A DNA stretch of 20,132 nucleotides from NCBI GenBank assembly GCA_001871075.1, contig MNUP01000077.1:1-20132 (forward strand). The letters are read 5' to 3'. Origin of the DNA: Candidatus Desantisbacteria bacterium CG1_02_49_89 (GTDB taxonomy: Bacteria; Desantisbacteria; UBA1551). The translations under genes were made by a program, and so were the position numbers. Under the pieces are notes generated by a model. It was not told where the DNA came from, searched no databases, and saw nothing but the letters and a program-made list of their open reading frames with translations. Below, one piece after another: positions 14,707 to 20,132 of the stretch (positions are counted from its first letter, which is position 1; each line of letters begins with the position of its first letter).

Positions 14707-16086
14707 ATGGAAAAAATACAAAATGATACTATTGCGGCAATAGCGACACCTGTGGGCGAAGGCGGTATAGGGATAATACGCCTCAGCGGCTCTGGTTCTT
14801 TGAAGATCGCGGACGGCATCTTCGAAGGAAAACACGGCAGGAACAAACCTTCCGGGTTCTTGACTTATACAACGCATTACGGGCTTATACGCGACAAGAG
14901 CGAAAAGATCGATGAGGTGATACTCACGGTTATGCGCGCTCCCAAAACCTACACGCGTGAGGACGTTGTTGAGATAAACTGCCACAGCGGCATTGTCCCC
15001 TTGCGGAAAATACTTGAGCTTGTGCTGGCAAGGGGCGCCAGGATCGCGGAACCGGGTGAATTCACGAAAAGGGCTTTTCTGAGCGGCAGGATCGACCTGA
15101 GCCAGGCTGAAGCGGTCGCGGATGTTGTGCGCGCGAAGACCGACCTGAGCCTGAAAGCCGCGATGGGGCAGCTTCAGGGAGGGCTGTCAAAAAAGATCAG
15201 CTCTGCGCGGGCCGGGCTCCTGAACCTGCTTGCGGACATAGAAGCTTCAATTGATTTTCCTGAGGAAGATACCGGGGATGTGCCGGGAAACATGCTCGCG
15301 GGAAAGCTTGACCAATGCAGGATCGAGCTTGAAGGCCTGCTTAAGACATTTGACGCGGGAAGACTGCTTAAAGAAGGGGTTTCAGCCGCGATAATCGGGC
15401 GGCCTAACGTAGGCAAATCGTCTCTGTTGAACTGCCTGGTGGGAAAGGAAAGGGCGATAGTGACTTCCGTGCCCGGGACCACAACAGATACCATAGAAGA
15501 AACAATGGATGTCGGAGGGGTCCATATCAGGGTTATTGACACTGCAGGCATAGGCCGCAGGGGTAAAAGACCCGGGATCATTGAGGCAGAGGGGATAAGG
15601 AGAGCGGGCAGAGTTATGGAGGTTTCACAGCTGCTTTTGCTTGTCCTGGACGGCTCGCAGCCGCTGAAAGCTGAGGACAGGAAGTTACTCGGCAGAATAA
15701 AAAATAGGAAAGCCATCATACTTATAAACAAGATAGATCTTCGACAAAAGATAAAATCGAAAGACCTGCAAACCGCGCATCCGGCCATAGAGATCTCGGC
15801 AAAGAAAAACAGGAACATAGACAAGGTCCGCGCGCAGATAAGCAGGGAAGTCTGGGGCGGAAAGATCGATTTTACCGGAGACGCGGTGCTTACGAGCATA
15901 AGGCATAAGAATGAGATCGGATCCGCAGTGAAGAATCTGCGGTCTGCCGGAAGCTCAGCCGGTTCGGCTGAGCTTGCTTCAATGGATATCAGGGAAGCAA
16001 TTAACGCGCTCGGCAGGATAACAGGCGAAACAATAACCGAAGATATCCTGGACAGGATCTTCGACAAATTCTGCATAGGTAAATGA
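14707..16086 (+). CDS. mnmE: tRNA modification GTPase MnmE
   Basis: With MnmG it installs the (carboxymethyl)aminomethyl group on U34 of certain tRNAs, using methylenetetrahydrofolate and GTP. The 459-residue length is normal. The folate-binding N-terminal domain starts DTIAAIATPVGEGGIGIIRL. A helical middle domain follows. The G domain has GRPNVGKSSLLN near 230-241, DTAG at 278 and NKID at 341. The C-terminal FCIGK includes the cysteine typical of the family. The G2 loop reads PGTTTD rather than the usual GTTRD. No ribosome binding site is visible; the DNA before the ATG is the right arm of the repeat. mnmG is not in the window. Confidence 0.95.
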   Translation: MEKIQNDTIAAIATPVGEGGIGIIRLSGSGSLKIADGIFEGKHGRNKPSGFLTYTTHYGLIRDKSEKIDEVILTVMRAPKTYTREDVVEINCHSGIVPLRKILELVLARGARIAEPGEFTKRAFLSGRIDLSQAEAVADVVRAKTDLSLKAAMGQLQGGLSKKISSARAGLLNLLADIEASIDFPEEDTGDVPGNMLAGKLDQCRIELEGLLKTFDAGRLLKEGVSAAIIGRPNVGKSSLLNCLVGKERAIVTSVPGTTTDTIEETMDVGGVHIRVIDTAGIGRRGKRPGIIEAEGIRRAGRVMEVSQLLLLVLDGSQPLKAEDRKLLGRIKNRKAIILINKIDLRQKIKSKDLQTAHPAIEISAKKNRNIDKVRAQISREVWGGKIDFTGDAVLTSIRHKNEIGSAVKNLRSAGSSAGSAELASMDIREAINALGRITGETITEDILDRIFDKFCIGK

Positions 16087-16094
16087 GCAGTAAA

Positions 16095-16188
16095 TATTGT
16101 GAGATTTTAAGATTTAAGATTGTAAGATTGTTTAAAAATAATTCAACTTCTTTTCACTCTCACAATCTTACATCTCACAATCTTCAAT
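16095..16188. repeat. Word-arm palindrome between mnmE and the oxidoreductase gene (about 8-bp words)
   Basis: The left arm (about 16098-16131) runs TGAGATTT, TAAGATT, TAAGATTG, TAAGATTG. The right arm (about 16158-16187) is the complementary series built from CTCACAATCTTA. The period is mostly 8 bp and less regular than in its sisters. Here the arm starts about 11 bp after the stop codon rather than inside it. Confidence 0.85.
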
Positions 16189-16210
16189 AGCAAGCTCTGC
16201 GGGGGTTGGT

Positions 16211-17155
16211 GTGCTGAAGCTGGGAGTAGCGGGGTATGAGGGGCATGGCCAGGCTTTTACTGAGGCGCTTAACGGAACAGAACTCGGTGATAAGCTGGGA
16301 ATGAAAGTAGCCGTGATCTGGCAGGACCCTGACAATAAAAAATCCCATGAGAACATGCTTTCGGCAAGCGACAAGCTGGGTTTCCAGGTCGCGCACACCC
16401 TGAAGGAACTTGAAGAGGGGAATGACGGCATAATAATAGGGGAAGAACGCCCGACAAGGTATCTTGAGCTGGCAAAGCCGTTCATGCAGAAAAAATTGCC
16501 CACTTTTATAAACAGGCCGGTCGGGGCAAGCGTAGGTGACGCAGGAGCCATTTTTCATATGGCAAAGAATTACAGGACACCGATACTTACCGGCTCTTCT
16601 CTTGTTTTTGACCCGGTTGTGCGCAACCTGATAACCGAGGTGGAAGCATTTAAGCCGATACAGCTCTTTTATGATACAGGGCCCACTAATTTCGTAAATT
16701 TCTATTTGCCGCACGTCATAAGCGTTGCGGTTACCGTGTTCGGCGCCGGTGTTTTACAGGTCCGCTGCCTTGCGCTTGAATGGGATGAGCCCGGATGGAC
16801 CTGCAAGGGAAGCATCATTGCCAGCGTGGAATATTCGGACAAGGCAAAATACCCTGGGCTGCACGGCATAATAGCGCAGGTCCCTGACCCGGTTAAGAAC
16901 TGGTACGGCTTCAGGCTGAAAGTATTCGGGGCAGGCGAATCGCAGGAATACAACACATACCAGTCGCACGGCTGGCAGGAGATACTTGAAGCGTTCAAGC
17001 AGGTCATTGAGACCAAAAAACCGGTGATACCCGAAGAAGAGGCTATGGAAGTGCCGAAGATATATTACGCGATACTGAGGAGCGCGTCTGAAAGGCGGCC
17101 GATACAGCTTTCCGAGTTTGACGACGAGATAAAAGACAGGATATGGATGCTTTGA
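16211..17155 (+). CDS. Gfo/Idh/MocA-like oxidoreductase
   Basis: A predicted cytoplasmic NAD(P)-dependent sugar or cyclitol dehydrogenase-like protein of 314 residues. The N-terminal MLKLGVAGYEGHGQAF is a Rossmann nucleotide-binding start, and a beta-alpha second domain follows. The family's EKP motif, with its catalytic lysine, appears as N101-R102-P103 in TFINRPVGAS. The lysine is therefore replaced by arginine, and dehydrogenase activity is uncertain. The start is GTG 16211 with a G-rich stretch (GGGGG) about 6 nt upstream. The gene is followed by a UroD-like gene and a PfkB kinase, which suggests a small catabolic group. The substrate cannot be read from the sequence. Confidence 0.75.
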   Translation: MLKLGVAGYEGHGQAFTEALNGTELGDKLGMKVAVIWQDPDNKKSHENMLSASDKLGFQVAHTLKELEEGNDGIIIGEERPTRYLELAKPFMQKKLPTFINRPVGASVGDAGAIFHMAKNYRTPILTGSSLVFDPVVRNLITEVEAFKPIQLFYDTGPTNFVNFYLPHVISVAVTVFGAGVLQVRCLALEWDEPGWTCKGSIIASVEYSDKAKYPGLHGIIAQVPDPVKNWYGFRLKVFGAGESQEYNTYQSHGWQEILEAFKQVIETKKPVIPEEEAMEVPKIYYAILRSASERRPIQLSEFDDEIKDRIWML

Positions 17156-17159
17156 TTCC

Positions 17160-17204
17160 AAATAAAAGTTAAAATTCAAATTGCAAAATGTAAATTTCAA
17201 ATTG
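17160..17204. repeat. Short direct word repeats in the spacer
   Basis: AAATTCAAATTG is followed by AAATTTCAAATTG, with AGTTAAA and CAAAATGTA between. It resembles the tandem-word spacers but lacks a clear complementary arm. The UroD-like gene's AAGGA lies just after it. Confidence 0.5.
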
Positions 17205-17216
17205 AAGGAATAAAAT

Positions 17217-18359
17217 ATGACATCGAAAGAAAGAATGCTGACAGCGATGCGGAACAAACAGCCGGATATGGTGCCGGTCGCGCCGGATATGTCCAACATG
17301 ATCCCCGCGAAACTTACAGGAAAACCTTTCTGGGACATATACCTGTACAGGAATCCGCCATTATGGAAGGCGTATATAGATACGGTAAGGCATTTCGGCA
17401 TCGACGGATGGCTGGCCAGTATTGACGGGCAGATCTTTGATGATTATCCCCAGCCCGGCTACAAGACGGAAAACGTCATTGTTTTCAGGAATGAAGAGCG
17501 GATAATAACCAGGGTGTATTCAGAAAAAGAAAAAGGGAAAAAAGAATGGTCCGATTTCATAACGGTATATTACGTGAAAGACCCGCCGACCTACCTTAAA
17601 GCCTCGAAGATAGGGATGCAGGCCCCGCCTGAAAAATGGTGGCAGATCGAGGGGGTAAAGCCGGAAAAAAAGGATGAAGCGCTCCTGGCTGAGGTTAAGG
17701 AATATATGGGCGATGACGGCGTGTCCGCGGTGGGATGCTGCCCGCCCCAGCTGAGCAACCCGGAAGGCGGCGGTTACTCGGTTTTTGACTATTACGACAG
17801 GTACAAAGAAGTAAAGGAGTGGAGCGAAAGGGCCACGGAGGACATCCTCAAACGCCTTAGAAAGGTCCTGTCTTCCCCGTCAAGGCCGGATTTCATACTT
17901 ACAGGCGGTTCCGGTATGCTTGTTTTTATGACTCCGAAAATAGTGCGCGATATTTCGTTCCCGGCGCTGAAAAAAATAACTACAATGTGCAAGGATGCGG
18001 GCGTCCCCACACAGATCCACTGCTGCGGGCCAGAAAGAGCGCTTGTGGAGATGTGCGCCAATGAAACAGACCTTACTTCCATAAATCCGCTGGAGATCCC
18101 GCCTATGGGGGACTGCGACCTTGCCGAGATAAAGAGATCATTCGGGAAGAATCTTTCCCTGATGGGCAACCTGCATACTACGGAAGTCATGCTGCGTGGA
18201 AAAGTCGCGGATGTTAAAAACGCCTCAAAGAAAGCGATTGACGATGCTGCCGCGGGCGGCGGGTTCTTGTTATCCACAGGTGACCAGTGCGGCAGGGATA
18301 CACCCGAGGAAAATATTTTCGCGATGGTGGAAACAGCGCGGTCTTATGGTAAATATTAG
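17217..18359 (+). CDS. Uroporphyrinogen decarboxylase (URO-D) family protein, probable methyltransferase type
   Basis: A 380-residue TIM-barrel protein of the URO-D superfamily. It starts TSKERMLTAMRNKQPDMVPV, as do the corrinoid-dependent methyltransferase and uncharacterised catabolic members rather than haem-synthesis HemE. The H-x-C motif, H268-C269-C270-G, and a late cysteine, C358 in STGDQCGRDTP, match the zinc-ligand pattern of MtaA/MtbA-like methyltransferases. LMGNLHTTEVMLRG is also typical. No corrinoid protein gene is adjacent. It follows the Gfo/Idh-like gene by 61 bp, and a PfkB gene follows. Its last codons and TAG stop abut the repeat at 18358. Confidence 0.82.
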   Translation: MTSKERMLTAMRNKQPDMVPVAPDMSNMIPAKLTGKPFWDIYLYRNPPLWKAYIDTVRHFGIDGWLASIDGQIFDDYPQPGYKTENVIVFRNEERIITRVYSEKEKGKKEWSDFITVYYVKDPPTYLKASKIGMQAPPEKWWQIEGVKPEKKDEALLAEVKEYMGDDGVSAVGCCPPQLSNPEGGGYSVFDYYDRYKEVKEWSERATEDILKRLRKVLSSPSRPDFILTGGSGMLVFMTPKIVRDISFPALKKITTMCKDAGVPTQIHCCGPERALVEMCANETDLTSINPLEIPPMGDCDLAEIKRSFGKNLSLMGNLHTTEVMLRGKVADVKNASKKAIDDAAAGGGFLLSTGDQCGRDTPEENIFAMVETARSYGKY

Positions 18360-18456
18360 TTATGAATTATGAATGCTGAGTTATGAATCAACTGCAAGGA
18401 GTTTAAATTTTAAATAAATTCCTTGACTTATAATTCATAACTCATAATTCAGCATT
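18358..18456. repeat. Word-arm palindrome between the UroD-like gene and pfkB (7-bp words)
   Basis: The left arm is AGTTATG, AATTATG, AATGCTG, AGTTATG (18358-18385). The right arm is TATAATT, CATAACT, CATAATT, CAGCATT (18429-18456). The spacer carries CAAGGAGTTT and AAATTCCTTG as an inner inverted repeat. The first word overlaps the TAG stop (18357-18359). The right arm ends 5 bp before GGGAG, the pfkB ribosome binding site. Confidence 0.92.
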
Positions 18457-18472
18457 CGAGCGGGAGCGAGTC

Positions 18473-18778
18473 ATGGATGTTGTTTGCTGCGGAATAATAG
18501 TTGCCGATGTGGTAGCCAGGCCTGTAAGAAAATTCCCCCAGAGGGGCAAGCTCGAGCTTTCAGACGAGATGGGGCTTTTTGTAGGCGGGTGCGCGACCAA
18601 CACGGCCATAGACCTGGCAAAACTCGGGATTTCAACAGGCGTTATGGGCAAGGTAGGAAAAGACGGGTTTGGAGATTTTGTGATAAGCGAAATGCGCAGG
18701 CACGGCCTTAATATAAGGGGAGTAAAAAGGGATCCCGGGCTTGAATACTTCAGGGACAATGGTATTCGTCCTTCCTGA
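18473..18778 (+). CDS. PfkB-family sugar kinase, N-terminal part (frameshifted)
   Basis: First part of a ribokinase-like (PfkB) kinase. The start MDVVCCGIIVADVVARPVRK and the substrate-binding VGGCATNTAIDLAKLG are family hallmarks. Homologous sequence runs to about RDPGL (position 18742), after which the frame reads YFRDNGIRPS and stops. The continuation is in the +1 frame from 18741. Removing one base near 18743 restores a continuous protein of about 308 residues reading DPGLNTSGTMVFVLPDG, a normal PfkB length. GGGAG at 18462-18466 lies 6 nt before the ATG. It is either a recent pseudogene or a sequencing/assembly error. Confidence 0.78.
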   Translation: MDVVCCGIIVADVVARPVRKFPQRGKLELSDEMGLFVGGCATNTAIDLAKLGISTGVMGKVGKDGFGDFVISEMRRHGLNIRGVKRDPGLEYFRDNGIRPS

Positions 18779-19400
18779 CGGTGAAAGGTCTTTCATACAC
18801 TATTTCGGGGCAAACTCGACTTTCGGAGAAAAGGATGTGGACTACAATTTCATCAAAGGCGCAAAGATATTTAACGTAGCCGGATTTTTCCTCCTGCCTG
18901 CGATGGAAGGGAAACCGATAGCAAACGTGTTCCGTAAGGTAAAGCAGATGGGGATAACCACTACTTTTGACACTGCCTGGGATTCGAGGGGCAGGTGGCT
19001 GAAGGCGATAAAGCACGCTTTTCCATATGTTGACGTGTTCCTTCCGAGCCTTGCAGAGGCCAAGATGATATCGGGAGAAAGTGAGCCGGACAGGATATGC
19101 CGGTTCTTCCTGGACAGAGGCGTAAAAACAGTAGGGTTAAAGATGGGACCCAAAGGCTCTTATTTAAAGACAAAAGACATTAAAATGTATGTTCCCCCTT
19201 ATAAGGTAAAGTCTATTGACGGGACCGGAGCTGGAGATGCTTTTGTCTCGGGGTTCCTGGCAGGCATGGTCAGGAACTGGCCTTTTGAAAAATGCATAAA
19301 ACTGGCGAATGCTGTCGGCGCTCTTGCAACAACTAAAGTCGGCGCCACCTCAGGAGTAAGTTCCATGAGGGACGCTCTTGAAATTATGAAACAGCGATGA
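18741..19400 (+). CDS. PfkB-family sugar kinase, C-terminal part (frameshifted)
   Basis: Second part of the same kinase. TSGTMVFVLPDGERSFIHYFGAN continues the sugar-binding half. The family signature DGTGAGDAFVSGFLAGM carries the anion hole and the catalytic aspartate, about residue 255 of the restored protein. The phosphate acceptor is probably a sugar, nucleoside or cyclitol; PfkB proteins cannot be assigned a substrate by eye. The nominal TTG start at 18741 has no ribosome binding site, so independent translation is unlikely. All motifs are intact, consistent with a very recent lesion or an error. It ends a possible Gfo/Idh, UroD, PfkB cassette. Confidence 0.8.
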   Translation: MNTSGTMVFVLPDGERSFIHYFGANSTFGEKDVDYNFIKGAKIFNVAGFFLLPAMEGKPIANVFRKVKQMGITTTFDTAWDSRGRWLKAIKHAFPYVDVFLPSLAEAKMISGESEPDRICRFFLDRGVKTVGLKMGPKGSYLKTKDIKMYVPPYKVKSIDGTGAGDAFVSGFLAGMVRNWPFEKCIKLANAVGALATTKVGATSGVSSMRDALEIMKQR

Positions 19401-19425
19401 CTTCGCGAAAGGATATGAAACTATA

Positions 19426-19470
19426 TTGACACTGATATTCACTGATTTTATCTGTGTAAATCAGTGTCAA
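19426..19470. repeat. Inverted repeat upstream of the HEAT-protein gene
   Basis: TTGACACTGA and TCAGTGTCAA form a perfect 10-bp stem around a 25-bp loop that repeats the words CACTGAT and TCTGTGT. No T run follows. The HEAT gene's AGGAGG lies 22 bp downstream. Confidence 0.75.
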
Positions 19471-19502
19471 AAGAAATTTATTTGTGAAAAATAGGAGGTT
19501 GT

Positions 19503-20045
19503 ATGAGAATATTTTTATTAGTTCTCGTATCCATGCTAGTCGTTTCTTTTGGATATTCACAGGGAAATGATGTCGGAACGATACAAACAAACATACGGGC
19601 TTTTTCAGGCGGGGGCAAAAATATCAAAGCAATAGATGAATACAGGAAACTTTTTACCCAGACAAAAACTCATGACACTGAACTGCTGCACAGGATCGTT
19701 ATGGGAAGCCTGAGAGATGAAGACGGGTACATGAAAATGGCAGGCGCGATAGCTGTGGGCCAGCTGGGAGGCAGCACAGAAGCCTTTCCGTTCCTCAGGG
19801 ACAATCTTAAAGAAAAAGATATGTGGATACGTATATGGACAGCTGTTTCTATAGGTGAAACCGGGGACAAGGAAGCGATACCCAATCTCCTTTACGCACT
19901 GCTTAACGACAGGGTTAATTTTGTAAGGATCTCATCGGCTATCGCGCTGGGCAAACTGGGTGATGCTAGTGTGGTGTCTCTAACAGATCTTTACATTTGG
20001 GCTGTCATTGCGAGGAGTGTTAACGACGAAGCAATCTCGACCTAA
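19503..20045 (+). CDS. Secreted HEAT-repeat protein, truncated by a repeat insertion
   Basis: Begins with the signal peptide MRIFLLVLVSMLVVSFGYSQ, so it is probably exported to the periplasm or cell surface. Residues about 70-160 contain HEAT/PBS-lyase-type helical repeats, for example MKMAGAIAVGQLGG, WIRIWTAVSIGETGD and FVRISSAIALGKLGD, each about 31-35 residues apart. Such proteins are scaffolds for protein binding; no enzyme function is implied. From about residue 168 the frame runs into the TGTCATTG repeat at 20003, and the last 13 residues and stop codon come from that repeat. The native gene was probably longer. AGGAGG at 19493-19498 sets the ATG. Confidence 0.8.
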   Translation: MRIFLLVLVSMLVVSFGYSQGNDVGTIQTNIRAFSGGGKNIKAIDEYRKLFTQTKTHDTELLHRIVMGSLRDEDGYMKMAGAIAVGQLGGSTEAFPFLRDNLKEKDMWIRIWTAVSIGETGDKEAIPNLLYALLNDRVNFVRISSAIALGKLGDASVVSLTDLYIWAVIARSVNDEAIST

Positions 20046-20087
20046 AAATCGAGATTGCCACGCTCCCTTTGGTCGCTCGCAATGACA
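20003..20087. repeat. Complete 85-bp palindromic repeat (TGTCATTG...CAATGACA)
   Basis: The clearest complete copy. TGTCATTGCGAG at the left matches CTCGCAATGACA at the right, and GCAATCTCGA pairs with TCGAGATTGC around the centre. The intervening arms carry GAGGAGTGTTAACGACGAA and CACGCTCCCTTTGGT. It has inserted into, or replaced, the 3' end of the HEAT-protein gene. The remaining 45 bases of the window show no gene. Confidence 0.9.
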
Positions 20088-20132
20088 ACTCAAAGCAGAA
20101 TCAAATGTCAAGGGATTTATGCGACACCATAC

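Noticed and set aside
4182-18456. Word arrays as a CRISPR array
   Set aside because: Units are 7-9 bp, contiguous without spacers, and spread over separate intergenic sites; no cas gene is present.
18735-18760. Programmed +1 frameshift joining the PfkB halves
   Set aside because: There is no stop codon, rare-codon pause or slippery run at the site, and sugar kinases are not known for recoding. A one-base indel or error is simpler.

Overview
The window looks like a piece of an uncultured, probably anaerobic bacterial genome, plausibly a groundwater or sediment candidate phylum of the Omnitrophica, Firestonebacteria or Elusimicrobia kind. This lineage guess is weak. It rests on gene content (NfnAB-type flavoenzyme, Acs, UroD-like protein, large secreted glycosidase) and on a very high load of short palindromic intergenic repeats. 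All genes I can support lie on the + strand, and no tRNA, rRNA or CRISPR array was seen.

Layout. 189-3600: acetyl-CoA synthetase, then an OFA-type MFS carrier, with a TGTCATTG...CAATGACA palindromic repeat between them. 3726-8344: ndk, the NfnA-type flavoprotein subunit, the NfnB-type subunit split into two overlapping frames by a repeat insertion, and purH. 8488-11877: a large secreted multidomain glycoside hydrolase. 11878-12472: about 600 bp without a gene, holding repeats, an IS21-like terminal fragment, an intrinsic terminator and a promoter-like site. 12473-13319: a small conserved-looking ORF overlapping a nucleotidyltransferase gene. 13364-16086: glyA and mnmE. 16211-19400: a Gfo/Idh/MocA-like oxidoreductase, a UroD/methyltransferase-like protein and a PfkB kinase with a one-base frameshift. 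19503-20045: a secreted HEAT-repeat protein whose 3' end is replaced by a repeat.

How the genes may work together. Acs with the carrier suggests uptake and activation of acetate or another monocarboxylate. NfnAB would balance NADH, NADPH and ferredoxin. PurH, GlyA and MnmE all use folate one-carbon units. The Gfo/Idh, UroD-like and PfkB genes look like a small catabolic cassette of unknown substrate. No single operon logic is proven.

The most unusual feature is the intergenic DNA. Five spacers (5066-5184, 6633-6737, 14604-14702, 16095-16188, 18358-18456) share one architecture. Each has a left arm of about four tandem 7-9 bp words and a right arm made of the complementary words. In three of them the spacer also carries an inner CAAGGA...TCCTTG-like inverted repeat. 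The words differ between spacers, the arms often begin inside the upstream stop codon, and they end just before the next ribosome binding site. Together with the other repeat family, which has entered or truncated genes, this is the best candidate here for an undescribed system.
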